From Bacillus tequilensis KCTC 13622 (GTDB taxonomy: Bacteria > Bacillota > Bacilli > Bacillales > Bacillaceae), in NCBI RefSeq assembly GCF_000507145.1, contig NZ_AYTO01000041.1, positions 186,001-250,000 of the forward strand: a DNA stretch of 64,000 nucleotides. The letters run 5' to 3'. This document shows positions 9,039 through 18,488 of the stretch, in pieces. The position numbers and the translations under genes are program-made. Within the stretch, counting starts at the first letter, position 1. The number at the start of each line of letters is the position of its first letter. The notes under the pieces were generated by a model. The model worked only from the letters and a program-made list of their open reading frames with translations. It made no database searches and was not told the DNA's origin.

Positions 9039-9812
9039 TCAGAAAAATTCATATAGACCGCCGTTAAAATACTCGAATTCTTGTTTAGATACGCGATAGC
9101 GGCAATAGCCTTCGTAAAAAGCATTGAGAAATGCTTCATTTGTGACAAAGTTTCTGATCGCTAATGATTCATCATATCGTGGATCTCCCGCCGATATTCC
9201 CACAGCATCAATAAACAGATAGACCTCTCCGTCTCTCACCAGCACATTATCAGTTGTGCAGTCACCGTGAATCATTGTCTGCTGAACAGGAACAGGCCTG
9301 TGCTGGTCTAATTCCTTCAAAAGTTCTGCGCTGCCTTCAGCTTGTCCTTTTTCGACATATTCACCGGCTCGTTTCATTTGCAGATCGAGCCAATCTATTT
9401 CCGGCTGTAAACCAGGGACAAGTTCGGTTTCATGCAGACGCTGCAGAAACTGGCCGAAGCTTTTGATCAGCTTTTTCTTTTCAGTATCTCCTTTTGCTTT
9501 TCTTAAAGCAGAAGTCAGTGTAATGCCATCTTCAAACGACATTACAATATGGCTGGAATGCTGTTCTTGGATAAACCCATAATAAACAGGGACAGGCAGA
9601 CGATGCGTTTCGGTAAGCTTTTGTAAAACAAGGGCTTCTCTCCTTAACCACTCCCGATATCTCTGTTGAGAAGAACTTTTCAACAGAAATGCGCCTTGGC
9701 TTGTCACTAGTTTACGAACGATTGAAGTGCCTCCCTGTTCATCCAACAGCGACATGTGTTTTATTGCGCCGATCTTCCTTTCCAATTCAGCTTTCAGCCA
9801 TTTGTCCAACAA
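9039..9812 (-). CDS. Aminoglycoside phosphotransferase (APH)-family kinase, substrate unknown
   Basis: About 257 residues from the TTG at 9812. It has the fold markers of APH/choline-kinase-type small-molecule kinases: an ATP-site lysine in AFLLKSS, the catalytic loop HGDCTTDN (Brenner-type HxDxxxxN), and the metal-binding FIDAVGISAGDPRYDES. All key residues are present, so an active kinase is plausible; nothing in the sequence identifies the substrate. I chose TTG because GGAGGG lies 7 nt upstream; an ATG 27 codons further up would make the start run through the ftsY terminator. The gene sits between that terminator and the ylxM promoter, with no clear promoter of its own, so read-through from smc-ftsY is likely. 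I am unsure whether it corresponds to ylqB of strain 168. Drug resistance should not be assumed. Confidence 0.8.
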   Translation of the reverse strand: MLDKWLKAELERKIGAIKHMSLLDEQGGTSIVRKLVTSQGAFLLKSSSQQRYREWLRREALVLQKLTETHRLPVPVYYGFIQEQHSSHIVMSFEDGITLTSALRKAKGDTEKKKLIKSFGQFLQRLHETELVPGLQPEIDWLDLQMKRAGEYVEKGQAEGSAELLKELDQHRPVPVQQTMIHGDCTTDNVLVRDGEVYLFIDAVGISAGDPRYDESLAIRNFVTNEAFLNAFYEGYCRYRVSKQEFEYFNGGLYEFF

Positions 9813-9844
9813 TCTGCACCCTCCATTCCGATCTATTAATGCGT

Positions 9845-9888
9845 ATAAAAAAACGAGTATAAAACTGTTCATTTTATACTCGTTTTTA
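9845..9888 (-). terminator. Rho-independent terminator of ftsY
   Basis: Minus strand: perfect 12-bp stem ACGAGTATAAAA / TTTTATACTCGT with a 7-nt loop, then seven T. It starts 5 nt past the ftsY stop and ends only about 33 nt before the start of the next gene. Confidence 0.93.
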
Positions 9889-9892
9889 TTCA

Positions 9893-10882
9893 TTAATCCT
9901 CGGCTTTTTCCACTAAATCTGAAAAGAGGCCGTATACATACGATTCAGCGTTAAATTCTTGGAGATCGTCAACTTTTTCGCCTAACCCGACTAGTTTCAC
10001 CGGAATGTGAAGCTCGTTGCGGATCGCGAGGACGATACCGCCTTTTGCCGTACCATCAAGCTTTGTTAAAGCGATACCGGTAACGTTTGTTGCTTTAGAG
10101 AACTCTTTCGCCTGTGCCATTGCATTTTGGCCGGTTGTGGCATCAAGGGCAAGCAGCACCTCATGCGGCGCTTCAGGCACTTCTCTTTCGATGACGCGCT
10201 TGACTTTTTCCAGCTCTTTCATCAGGTTTACTTTGTTTTGGAGACGTCCTGCCGTATCGCAGATTAACACATCGGCGTTTCGAGCTTTCGCAGCATGTAC
10301 AGCATCGTAGATGACAGCCGCAGGATCGCTTCCGGCCGTCTGCTTAATGACAGGCACTCCCGTACGCTCTCCCCATACTTCCAGCTGTTCAATGGCCCCC
10401 GCTCTAAAAGTGTCGCCTGCAGCAAGCACGACAGATTTCCCTTCTTGCTTCAATTTATAGGCAAGCTTTCCGATTGTTGTCGTTTTGCCGACTCCGTTTA
10501 CACCCACCAGGAGGAGCACGTTTAAACGCCCATCCTGAATGTTCAACCCGGAAATTTGTTCATCACCGCTGTTATAGATCTCGACCAGCTTCTCAGAAAT
10601 AACAGACTGGACTTCCTGCGGATCTTGAATATTTCTGCGTTTGACTTCTTTTTTCAGCTCGTCTATTAATTCCATAACGGTTGTAAAACCGACATCCGCG
10701 CTGATGAGAACTTCTTCAAGCTCCTCGAAGAAATCCTCATCCACTTTACGGTAACGGGATACAAGATCATTCACTTTGTTTTGAAAGGAGTTTCTTGTTT
10801 TTTCAAGGCCATCCTTAAACTTTTCAGATACGGAATCTGTCTGTTTTGTGATTTTCTCTTTTAATTTTTTAAAAAAGCTCAT
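9893..10882 (-). CDS. ftsY: Signal recognition particle receptor FtsY
   Basis: 329 residues: a short charged N-terminal region, N domain, and G domain with P-loop GVNGVGKT (127-134), DTFRAGA, CDTAGRLQ and TKLDGTAKGG. It is the SRP receptor GTPase at the membrane, partner of Ffh. The long acidic A domain of proteobacterial FtsY is missing, as is normal in Bacillus. It starts 19 nt after smc and is followed at once by a strong terminator, so it closes the rnc-smc-ftsY operon. Confidence 0.98.
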   Translation of the reverse strand: MSFFKKLKEKITKQTDSVSEKFKDGLEKTRNSFQNKVNDLVSRYRKVDEDFFEELEEVLISADVGFTTVMELIDELKKEVKRRNIQDPQEVQSVISEKLVEIYNSGDEQISGLNIQDGRLNVLLLVGVNGVGKTTTIGKLAYKLKQEGKSVVLAAGDTFRAGAIEQLEVWGERTGVPVIKQTAGSDPAAVIYDAVHAAKARNADVLICDTAGRLQNKVNLMKELEKVKRVIEREVPEAPHEVLLALDATTGQNAMAQAKEFSKATNVTGIALTKLDGTAKGGIVLAIRNELHIPVKLVGLGEKVDDLQEFNAESYVYGLFSDLVEKAED

Positions 10883-10901
10883 CTTTTAACCTCTTTCCTC
10901 G

Positions 10902-13900
10902 TTACTGAACGAATTCTTTTGTTTCTTCCAGCTTAACTGAGATTACCTTGGAAACTCCGGATTCCTGCATTGTTACACCGTACAGCACATCCGCTTCTTC
11001 CATCGTGCCTTTTCTGTGAGTAATCACAATAAACTGGGTATCGCTGCTGTATTTTTTTAAATACTGTGCAAATCGGAACACATTCGCTTCGTCAAGGGCA
11101 GCCTCTACTTCGTCAAGGACGCAAAACGGCACTGGCCGAACCTTTAAGATTGAGAATAAGAGCGCTATAGCTGTAAGCGCACGCTCTCCGCCTGACAGAA
11201 GGGTTAAGTTTTGCAGTTTTTTCCCCGGCGGCTGCGCGATAATTTCGACTCCCGAATGAAGCAGATCATTAGGGTCGGTGAGCCTCAATTCAGCTCGTCC
11301 TCCTCCGAATAACGAACGGAATACTTGATCAAAGTGTGAGCGGATTTGGACAAAAGTGTCGTTAAAGCGTTTCGTCATTTCTTCATCCATTTCTTCAATC
11401 ACTTGGAACAAAGTATTTTTCGCTTCAGTCAAATCTTCTTTCTGTTCTGACAGAAACTTATACCGCTCGTTGACCCGCTCAAACTCATCTATGCTTCCGA
11501 TGTTTACGGTGCCCAGCTCTTCAATTGCGAGTTTAATCAGCTTCACGCGCTTTCTGGCTTCCTCTGGATCAGTTTGAAGCTGATATTTCTCTTTTGCGCC
11601 CTCAAAGGACAGACTGTATTCCTCCCGCAAGTACTGAAGTAAATTATCAAGCTCAACTTCCATCCGGCCGAGTTTGACTTCTTCATCTTTTAAGAGCGTT
11701 GTTTTTTGTTTATACAGTCGTTTCATTTCTTTCAGCTCACGCTCATACGTATCAAGTCCATGCTGAAGCTTGATGCGCTGATCGCGTCTTAACGCAATCA
11801 GTTCGATTGTCTTCGTTTTATCATTCAATTTATGCTTTGCGGCTTCTTCCAGTTTTTCTTCACCGCTTGTGCTTGATGACATCTCTGACGTTAAGAAGCT
11901 TAAATCTTCTTTCGCTTCTCGTAACGCAATCTCTGTTTCTGCGAGCTCTTTCTTTACTCGGGCAAGGTTGTCTTCTTCCCCCTTGCATGCCTGTTCTTTT
12001 TTGGCCGCTGTAATCTTCAGCTCAGTCAGCTCGTTGGAGAGAGACTCTTTTGTTGAGGATTGTGTTTGTTTTTGTTTGGTCAGTCTGTCAATATCCTCTT
12101 CAAGCTGTTTCATCTTTTCTGATACGGCAGAAAGCTCTTCTTCCAGCTTGCGTTTGCGCGCTTTCTTCTCTTCATCGCTTTCTGACAGAGCGGATTTTTC
12201 TTGATCATAGAGCTCTAAATGGGTGTTGATATTTTTCTCGGCAACTTGAAGTTCGTACAGCTGGCCTTTTACATCCTGCTGCTTTACTCTTAAGCCTTCC
12301 CCGGTTTCTCTTAAGTCAGCCAGTTTTTTCTCCATGTCCTGAATGGATTGCTTAAGGGTTTTAACTTCTTGTTCAAGCAGTGCTGTTTTCTCTTCCATTT
12401 CAGTGAGCCGCTTCGTCACATCTTCAAGCTCCCTGCTTCTTCCAAGCAGCGAGTTGTTTTTCTTTTTAACCGCGCCGCCCGTCATTGAACCGCCCGGATT
12501 CACAACATCTCCCTCAAGGGTTACGATGCGGTAGCGGTGCCCGAGAAGCTTCGCAAGCTCGTTTGCACCCTTTAAATCCTCTGTGATCAGCACGGTTCCC
12601 AGGAGGTTCTGGATGATGCGGCGATACGCAGGATCAAATGTGACTAGTTCACTGGCAACCCCTAGAAATGAAGAGTGCTTGGCTGCTGTTTCTGCATCGC
12701 GGCTTTGAAGCTGGCGGTCTCTGATAACAGAAAGAGGCAGAAACGTCGCCCGGCCGAAGGAATTCTGTTTTAAATATTGAATCGCTTTGCGGGCAGACTG
12801 TTCATCGTCGGTCACGACATGCTGGGCAGAAGCGCCAAGTGCTATTTCAATGGCCGTTTCATACTTCTGTTCTGTTGAGATCAGCTCAAGGACCGCTCCG
12901 CGAATTCCGCCGAGCCGCTCTTTCGCTTTCAGCACTTCTTTTACACCTTGATAAAAGCCGGAGAAATCGCCCTGCATTGTCTCAAGCATGTCCTTTTTCG
13001 ATCTCGCTTGCTGAACGTATTGGTATGCCTGATACAGAGCGGATTCATTTTTTTCGTATTGACGCTTTTTCTGCTCATATTTTGTCTGCATGTCACGATA
13101 TGCGCCGACTTGGCTGTGAATTTCCTGCTCAATTCGGGCAAACTCCGTTTCACACGCGGCTTTCCGTTCAGAAATATCGCGCCGCTCCTGAAGATGCTTT
13201 TCATTGTTGTCCGCAAGCCTCTGCAATGTGACAGCGGATTGGGACATCTGGTCATCCAGCAGCTGGAGCTCATTGCGTATCGAAGCCTGGCTGTTTAACA
13301 GCTCAAAGTAATCACTTTTCAGCTGCTCGATTTTCTCTTCGACATTTTCATTGTGAAGACTGAGAGCCTGCTGTTTTTCTTTTACTTGAGCTCTTAGCTG
13401 TTTCACCTCTGCCTGAAGCGTTTCGAAAACAGCTTCCTGCTTCGCAAGCTCTTCCTTCAGCACCGTTTCTTTTTGCTGGTACTGAACGATGGCTTCTTCA
13501 AGCTGTTCTCGGTTTTGCACAGCGTTTTTCTTTCGTTCTTTCAAGACTTCTTTACGGCCTTCAAGCTTTTCCAGCTCTTCACTTGTTACTAATAAGACTT
13601 GCTGGAGCTCGTCTACTGATTCATCAAGCGCTTGGATTTTGTCTCGTGTATCCTCGATCTTCGCTTCTTTCGTAGAAATCGCAGACGATTCAGCGACTTC
13701 TTCTTCTTTTGCGAGCTGCACTTTCTCTTTAAGCGTCGACCATTTGCCATGCAATTCTTCGATATCATGGGCAGTCAGCGCAATTTCAACATGCTCAAGC
13801 TCTTTCTTTTTCTCCAGATAGTCTTTTGCGATTGAAGCTTGAATTTTAAGCGGTTCAACCTGTCCTTCAAGCTCATGTAATATATCCTCTACCCGGTTTA

Positions 13901-14462
13901 AATTGTCCTGTGTCTCAAACAATTTATTTTCTGCTTTTTTCTTTCTCGTTTTATATTTAAGCACCCCAGCCGCTTCTTCAAAGATACTGCGGCGATCCTC
14001 CGCTTTGCTGCTCAGGATCTCTTCCACTTTCCCTTGGCTGATAATAGAAAAGGCTTCTTTCCCCAGCCCAGAGTCCATAAATAAATCAATAATGTCCTTT
14101 AAGCGGCACGGCTGATTGTTAATCAGAAACTCACTCTCGCCTGATCTGTACACACGCCTTGTGACACTGACCTCATGGAAGTCAATCGGCAAGAAATGAT
14201 CATCATTATCAAGCGTAAGCGTAACTTCAGCTAGGTTTAATCGTTTTCTTGAATCACTGCCCGCAAAAATGATGTCTTCCATTTTTCCGCCGCGAAGAGA
14301 CCGGGCCGATTGTTCGCCAAGAACCCAGCGAATGGCATCAGTGATGTTGCTTTTTCCGCTTCCGTTCGGGCCGACAACAGCTGTCACTCCTTTAACGAAG
14401 TCGACGGAAATCCGTTCTGCAAATGATTTAAATCCTATAACGTCTAAACGTTTGAGGAACAT
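10902..14462 (-). CDS. smc: Chromosome condensation and segregation protein SMC
   Basis: 1186 residues, the usual full length. The N-terminal head has the Walker A motif GPNGSGKS (about 32-39); two long coiled coils flank a hinge domain around 500-680 that contains the Gly-rich segment NPGGSMTGGAV; the C-terminal head has the ABC signature LSGGERALTA and the Walker B segment VLDEVEAALD. With ScpA and ScpB it forms the ring that organises and segregates the chromosome. AAGGAGG precedes the ATG at 14462. It lies 85 nt after rnc and 19 nt before ftsY. Confidence 0.99.
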   Translation of the reverse strand: MFLKRLDVIGFKSFAERISVDFVKGVTAVVGPNGSGKSNITDAIRWVLGEQSARSLRGGKMEDIIFAGSDSRKRLNLAEVTLTLDNDDHFLPIDFHEVSVTRRVYRSGESEFLINNQPCRLKDIIDLFMDSGLGKEAFSIISQGKVEEILSSKAEDRRSIFEEAAGVLKYKTRKKKAENKLFETQDNLNRVEDILHELEGQVEPLKIQASIAKDYLEKKKELEHVEIALTAHDIEELHGKWSTLKEKVQLAKEEEVAESSAISTKEAKIEDTRDKIQALDESVDELQQVLLVTSEELEKLEGRKEVLKERKKNAVQNREQLEEAIVQYQQKETVLKEELAKQEAVFETLQAEVKQLRAQVKEKQQALSLHNENVEEKIEQLKSDYFELLNSQASIRNELQLLDDQMSQSAVTLQRLADNNEKHLQERRDISERKAACETEFARIEQEIHSQVGAYRDMQTKYEQKKRQYEKNESALYQAYQYVQQARSKKDMLETMQGDFSGFYQGVKEVLKAKERLGGIRGAVLELISTEQKYETAIEIALGASAQHVVTDDEQSARKAIQYLKQNSFGRATFLPLSVIRDRQLQSRDAETAAKHSSFLGVASELVTFDPAYRRIIQNLLGTVLITEDLKGANELAKLLGHRYRIVTLEGDVVNPGGSMTGGAVKKKNNSLLGRSRELEDVTKRLTEMEEKTALLEQEVKTLKQSIQDMEKKLADLRETGEGLRVKQQDVKGQLYELQVAEKNINTHLELYDQEKSALSESDEEKKARKRKLEEELSAVSEKMKQLEEDIDRLTKQKQTQSSTKESLSNELTELKITAAKKEQACKGEEDNLARVKKELAETEIALREAKEDLSFLTSEMSSSTSGEEKLEEAAKHKLNDKTKTIELIALRRDQRIKLQHGLDTYERELKEMKRLYKQKTTLLKDEEVKLGRMEVELDNLLQYLREEYSLSFEGAKEKYQLQTDPEEARKRVKLIKLAIEELGTVNIGSIDEFERVNERYKFLSEQKEDLTEAKNTLFQVIEEMDEEMTKRFNDTFVQIRSHFDQVFRSLFGGGRAELRLTDPNDLLHSGVEIIAQPPGKKLQNLTLLSGGERALTAIALLFSILKVRPVPFCVLDEVEAALDEANVFRFAQYLKKYSSDTQFIVITHRKGTMEEADVLYGVTMQESGVSKVISVKLEETKEFVQ

Positions 14463-14535
14463 AGCGATCCTCCTTATGTAATAAGTATTTCAATTCTATC
14501 ATAAACATGGGTGAAATAAGACGGCATACATATTG

Positions 14536-14563
14536 AAATCCCCCTTATCACTCAGGGGGATTT
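14536..14563 (-). terminator. Hairpin over the rnc stop codon
   Basis: Minus strand: perfect 9-bp stem AAATCCCCC / GGGGGATTT with a 10-nt loop that contains the rnc stop codon (14550-14548). Only a weak T-rich tail follows, so it may be a partial terminator, a stability element or a processing site rather than a full stop. Confidence 0.55.
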
Positions 14564-15312
14564 TGTTGGCTCGTATAGTGTTTTTGCAATTTAGCTAAAG
14601 CTTCCTGAGCAGCGTGCTGTTCGGCTTCTTTCTTGGAACGGCCGTTTCCTACTCCAAGTGGTTCACCTTTTAGCGATACGACGGCTTCAAATTCACGGTT
14701 ATGCGCAGGCCCTTTTTCGTTGGAGATTTTATACTCCAAAGAGCCTTTGCCATCCCGCTGCACGTATTCCTGCAGCTGGCTTTTAAAATCCATCACATGA
14801 GAAAAAGCACCATCGTTAATTTTAGGGAACACATAGACTTTTAAGAAGCTTTCGACCGGCTCTAATCCCTGGTCAAGATACAAAGCTCCGATAAATGCCT
14901 CAAAAACATCCGCTAATAGTGCAGGACGCTTTCTTCCGCCTGTCATTTCCTCACCTTTACCCAACAGGACAAGGTCGCCGAATGACAGTTCGTGAGCTAA
15001 TGAAACGAGAGATGGCTCGCATACAATCGCGGCTCTCAGCTTCGTCAAATCTCCTTCACTCATAGCCGGGTACTTGGCAAATAAGAATCTGGAGATCGTC
15101 AGTTCCAAAACAGCGTCACCTAAAAATTCAAGCCTTTCATTATCTTCATACGGCTTTTTCCGATGCTCATTCACATAAGATGAATGTGTAAATGCTTGAT
15201 ACAAAAGCTTTTCATTTTGAAAGTGAACCGAAATCCGTTCTTGAAACTCTCTAAACTGTTCTACTTTTTTATAGAACTTTTTTTTATCATTATAATGTGA
15301 GTGTTTTGACAT
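14548..15312 (-). CDS. rnc: Ribonuclease III
   Basis: 254 residues with the RNase III signature [13 protein letters not shown] (58-70), the second acidic cluster [18 protein letters not shown], and a C-terminal dsRNA-binding domain from about 178 ([28 protein letters not shown]). It cleaves double-stranded RNA, including rRNA precursors. GGAGG precedes the ATG at 15312; a farther upstream ATG is less well placed. The last residues (SQQNPPE) are encoded by a GC-rich hairpin arm and differ from the ending I remember for strain 168. It leads the rnc-smc-ftsY operon. Confidence 0.97.
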   Translation of the reverse strand: MSKHSHYNDKKKFYKKVEQFREFQERISVHFQNEKLLYQAFTHSSYVNEHRKKPYEDNERLEFLGDAVLELTISRFLFAKYPAMSEGDLTKLRAAIVCEPSLVSLAHELSFGDLVLLGKGEEMTGGRKRPALLADVFEAFIGALYLDQGLEPVESFLKVYVFPKINDGAFSHVMDFKSQLQEYVQRDGKGSLEYKISNEKGPAHNREFEAVVSLKGEPLGVGNGRSKKEAEQHAAQEALAKLQKHYTSQQNPPE

Positions 15313-15341
15313 AGTAACCTCCATAGGCACATCAGGTTCAC

Positions 15342-15373
15342 CGCGCTTCTCTGACTAAACCGGATACAGCGCG
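15342..15373 (-). repeat. Inverted repeat in the rnc leader
   Basis: The arms CGCGCT (15342-15347) and AGCGCG (15368-15373) can form a stem with a 20-nt loop in the rnc mRNA leader, about 30 nt before the start codon. Possible structure for translation or RNase III self-cleavage; function unproven. Confidence 0.4.
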
Positions 15374-15409
15374 CGTAAAAGCGGCATGCTGTAATAACTG
15401 CACGAATAA

Positions 15410-15446
15410 AGGGCTAAAGCCCCGCGTTTCGGCGGGACTTTTAGCA
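15410..15446 (-). terminator. Rho-independent terminator of acpA
   Basis: Minus strand: GCTAAAAGTCCCGC pairs with GCGGGGCTTTAGC around a CGAAA-type loop, followed by CCTTTATT. A very stable stem, directly after acpA. It closes the fapR operon. Confidence 0.85.
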
Positions 15447-15451
15447 TCAGC

Positions 15452-15685
15452 TTATTGCTGGTTTTGTATGTAGTTCACAGCGTCGCCGACTGTAGCAATC
15501 TTTTCAGCATCTTCGTCAGAAATCTCCATATCAAACTCGTCTTCAAGTTCCATAACAAGCTCAACTACATCTAGGGAATCAGCACCTAAGTCTTCCTTGA
15601 AAGAAGCTTCAAGTTTGACGTCTGCTTCATCAACGCCAAGGCGATCTACGATGATTTTCGTTACACGCTCTAATGTATCTGCCAT
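15452..15685 (-). CDS. acpA: Acyl carrier protein
   Basis: 77 residues, acidic, with the phosphopantetheine attachment site [13 protein letters not shown] (Ser37). It carries acyl intermediates of fatty acid and phospholipid synthesis. GGGGAGGTG precedes the ATG at 15685. It lies 83 nt after fabG and has a perfect TATAAT box of its own, so it is probably transcribed both with fapR-plsX-fabD-fabG and separately, as fits its high demand. A strong terminator follows. Confidence 0.99.
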   Translation of the reverse strand: MADTLERVTKIIVDRLGVDEADVKLEASFKEDLGADSLDVVELVMELEDEFDMEISDEDAEKIATVGDAVNYIQNQQ

Positions 15686-15707
15686 AGCAATTCACCTCCC
15701 CTCAAGT

Positions 15708-15713
15708 ATTATA
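15708..15713 (-). promoter_or_regulatory. Candidate -10 box of an acpA promoter
   Basis: Minus strand TATAAT (15713-15708), 22 nt before the acpA start codon. The -35 region at 17-18 nt (CTAGTT/TAGTTT) is poor. Confidence 0.45.
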
Positions 15714-15768
15714 GTGGATTCGTTTTTAAAAAACTAGAGAAACTATGATGAAATTTTTGAGAAAAAAC

Positions 15769-16509
15769 TTACATCACCATTCCGCCGTCGATATGAAGCG
15801 TTTGGCCTGTCATGTAACGGGCCCCCTCAGAAGCAAGGAACGTGACAACGCTGCTGATGTCACCTGGTTCGCCAAATCGCGCGAGCGGAATTTGTTTCAG
15901 CATTTCGTCTTGAACATCTTTTGCAAGCTTATCTGTCATATCAGTTGAGATAAATCCAGGCGCAACCGCATTCACCGTAATATTGCGGCTTGCGAGCTCT
16001 TTAGCAGAAGATTTTGTTAAACCGATCACGCCGGCTTTTGCAGCCACGTAGTTGGCTTGTCCAGGGTTTCCGCTGACGCCGACGATAGACGATACGTTAA
16101 TAATCCGGCCTGAACGCTGTTTCATCATTTGTCTTGTTACGGCTTTTGTGCAGTTGAAAACACCCTTTAGGTTAATGTTAATGACATCATCCCATTCATC
16201 TTCTTTCATTCTCATGATGAGATTGTCTCTTGTAATTCCGGCATTATTTACTAGAATGTCAATTGTAGAAAAAACAGACAGTGTTTCTTTTATCATGTTT
16301 TGTACATCTTCGGCATTTGATACATCCGCTTTGACAGCAATTGCTTTTCTGCCCATTGATTTGATTTCATCAACGACTTCATTTGCTTTCGCCTCATTGC
16401 CGGAGTAGTTCACGACGACATTTGCGCCGCTTTTTGCAAGGTCAAGGGCGATTGAACGGCCAATTCCGCGGGATGCGCCAGTGACAATAGCTGTTTTGTC
16501 ATTAAGCAT
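15769..16509 (-). CDS. fabG: 3-oxoacyl-[acyl-carrier-protein] reductase
   Basis: 246 residues, a classical short-chain dehydrogenase: NADPH-binding TGASRGIG (10-17), NNAG (88-91), catalytic Ser141 in NVSS, Tyr154 and Lys158 in YVAAK. It reduces beta-ketoacyl-ACP in the elongation cycle. The ATG at 16509 overlaps the fabD 3' end by 8 nt; the reading frame is open further upstream inside fabD, but this start gives the conserved [13 protein letters not shown]. Confidence 0.98.
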   Translation of the reverse strand: MLNDKTAIVTGASRGIGRSIALDLAKSGANVVVNYSGNEAKANEVVDEIKSMGRKAIAVKADVSNAEDVQNMIKETLSVFSTIDILVNNAGITRDNLIMRMKEDEWDDVININLKGVFNCTKAVTRQMMKQRSGRIINVSSIVGVSGNPGQANYVAAKAGVIGLTKSSAKELASRNITVNAVAPGFISTDMTDKLAKDVQDEMLKQIPLARFGEPGDISSVVTFLASEGARYMTGQTLHIDGGMVM

Positions 16510-17455
16510 TTTCATTCTCCTCCTTGAGCGTTTGAATTGCCAGCTCGATCGTTTCTGGATCTGATACAGCAATTGTTTTTAATCGTCTGTTCACTTTTTT
16601 CACAAGGCCTGAAAGCACTTTTCCGGGACCGATTTCAATAAAAGTCGTCACACCCTCTGCAATCAGCTTGTTAATGCTTTCCTCGAAACGAACCGGAGAG
16701 TAGAGCTGCTCAATGAGTTTCTCTTTGATATCTGCTTTATCAGTCATAACATCAGCAGAAACATTTGAGATAACCGGAACGCCAGCATCCTTTACGTCAC
16801 AGGAATCGAGTACTTCCTTCAGCTTTTCAGCAGCAGGCTTCATCAGTTCAGAATGGAACGGACCGCTTACGTCGAGTGGAATCGCTCGTTTTGCACCGTT
16901 CTCTTTCGCCTGTTCAGACGCAAGCTCCACCCCTTTAGCTGTTCCGGAAATGACGATTTGTCCGGGACAGTTGAGATTCGCAAGCTGAACTAGATGGCCT
17001 TCTTCCGTAACTTTATCAGTTACTTGCTTTAATGCTTCAGCATCCATGCCTAGAATCGCAGCCATAGCTCCTTCACCAGCCGGTACCGCTTCATTCATAA
17101 ATTCTCCGCGTTTTCTGACGGTATAAACAGCATCTTTGAAAGACAGTGCGCCAGACGCAACCAGCGCAGAGTATTCACCAAGGCTGTGCCCCGCTGTGAA
17201 ATCAGGTGTAATGCCTGATTCTTTAAATTTCTCTAGAACAGCAATGCTTGTCGTCAGCAAAGCAGGCTGGGCATTGTATGTAAGTGTTAATTCTTCAGCA
17301 TCACCTTCAAAAATCAAAGAACTGAGTTTTGTTTCCAATGTTTCATCCGCCTCATCAAACAGACGCTTTGCAGCAGGCACCTGTTCATAAAGCTCTTTTC
17401 CCATGCCGATAAATTGTGATCCCTGTCCCGGGAATAAAAACGCAATCTTACTCAT
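16502..17455 (-). CDS. fabD: Malonyl-CoA:ACP transacylase
   Basis: 317 residues with GQGSQ near the N terminus (10-14), the nucleophile motif GHSLGEYSA (Ser91) and the catalytic His in GPFHS. It loads malonyl groups onto ACP for chain elongation. It lies 18 nt after plsX and overlaps fabG by 8 nt, within the FapR-controlled operon. Confidence 0.98.
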   Translation of the reverse strand: MSKIAFLFPGQGSQFIGMGKELYEQVPAAKRLFDEADETLETKLSSLIFEGDAEELTLTYNAQPALLTTSIAVLEKFKESGITPDFTAGHSLGEYSALVASGALSFKDAVYTVRKRGEFMNEAVPAGEGAMAAILGMDAEALKQVTDKVTEEGHLVQLANLNCPGQIVISGTAKGVELASEQAKENGAKRAIPLDVSGPFHSELMKPAAEKLKEVLDSCDVKDAGVPVISNVSADVMTDKADIKEKLIEQLYSPVRFEESINKLIAEGVTTFIEIGPGKVLSGLVKKVNRRLKTIAVSDPETIELAIQTLKEENENA

Positions 17456-17473
17456 GATGTAAAAACCTCCAGA

Positions 17474-18475
17474 CTACTCATCTGTATTTTCTTCTTTAAC
17501 TTCTTTCTGAATGAGTTCAGCCACATTTTGGCTGACCATCTCTCTTGCTTGTCGAATCGCATGAAACACAGCATTAGAATCTGAAGAGCCGTGCGCCTTG
17601 ATCACAGGCGCTTTTAAGCCAAAAAGACTTGCTCCGCCATAATTCGAATACTCCATTTTCATTTTCATTTCTTTCAACTTTGGCTTCAGCACAGCTGCTG
17701 CAAGCTTCGATGTAAAAGTAGACGTCATGACTTCTCTCATCATTTTAAAAATAGATAACGCAGAACCTTCCAGCGTTTTGAGTGTAACATTCCCGGTAAA
17801 GCCGTCCGTTACGACAACATCCGCCACATCATCTAAAAGGTCTCGCGCTTCCACATTACCGATAAAGTTGATGTTTGCTGTTTCTTTCAGCATTTGAAAC
17901 GTCTGTTTCGTCAGTTCGTTTCCTTTTTTATCTTCTGTTCCGACATTTAAAAGCCCGACTCTCGGTGAATTGACACCGCGCACTTGCTGAGAATAAACAG
18001 AGCCCATAATGGCGTATTGAACAAGGTGCTCCGGTTTGGCATCGACATTGGCGCCGACATCAAGGAGAAGAAACCCGTCTCCCGAAACGGTCGGAAGTGT
18101 CGGTGCAAGCGCCGGCCGGTCAATTCCTTTAATTCTCCCGACAATAAACAGACCGGCTGTCATTAACGCGCCGGTATTTCCTGCTGAAATGCAGGCGTCG
18201 GCTCTGTTTTCTGCAACTTCCTGCGCCATAAGGACCATAGATGAATTCTTTTTTCTCCGCACGGCGCGGACTGGTTCATCCGTAGGCTCAATCACTTCAT
18301 CCGCGTGCAACACCGTGATGCGATCTGATGTTGTTGTTAAATGTGATTCTATCGTTGTTTTGTCACCGACAAGTGTGATATGGAGATCCTCAAATGCCTC
18401 TATACCCTTGATAACTCCGTCAATAACAGCTTTGGGAGCGTGGTCTCCTCCCATTGCATCTACAGCTATTCTCAT
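17474..18475 (-). CDS. plsX: Phosphate acyltransferase PlsX
   Basis: 333 residues beginning [17 protein letters not shown], with SAGNTGALM and [10 protein letters not shown], all typical of PlsX. It converts acyl-ACP to acyl-phosphate, which PlsY uses to start phospholipid synthesis. The frame is open 24 codons further up, but that would overlap fapR; the ATG at 18475 with GGTGGAGCATGC just upstream fits the family. It follows fapR by 13 nt. Confidence 0.98.
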   Translation of the reverse strand: MRIAVDAMGGDHAPKAVIDGVIKGIEAFEDLHITLVGDKTTIESHLTTTSDRITVLHADEVIEPTDEPVRAVRRKKNSSMVLMAQEVAENRADACISAGNTGALMTAGLFIVGRIKGIDRPALAPTLPTVSGDGFLLLDVGANVDAKPEHLVQYAIMGSVYSQQVRGVNSPRVGLLNVGTEDKKGNELTKQTFQMLKETANINFIGNVEARDLLDDVADVVVTDGFTGNVTLKTLEGSALSIFKMMREVMTSTFTSKLAAAVLKPKLKEMKMKMEYSNYGGASLFGLKAPVIKAHGSSDSNAVFHAIRQAREMVSQNVAELIQKEVKEENTDE

Positions 18476-18488
18476 GCATGCTCCACCT

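Noticed and set aside
9813-9893. Upstream ATG extending the phosphotransferase-like protein by 27 residues
   Set aside because: That stretch is the ftsY terminator stem and T run, and has no ribosome binding site; TTG at 9812 follows GGAGGG.
12839-13298. Overlapping open frames on the plus strand opposite smc
   Set aside because: Long antisense frames are expected opposite the Glu/Lys/Gln-rich coiled coils of SMC; none has a start signal.
14463-14535. Short ORF (ten codons) between rnc and smc
   Set aside because: No ribosome binding site, low coding character; the gap more likely holds only smc leader sequence.
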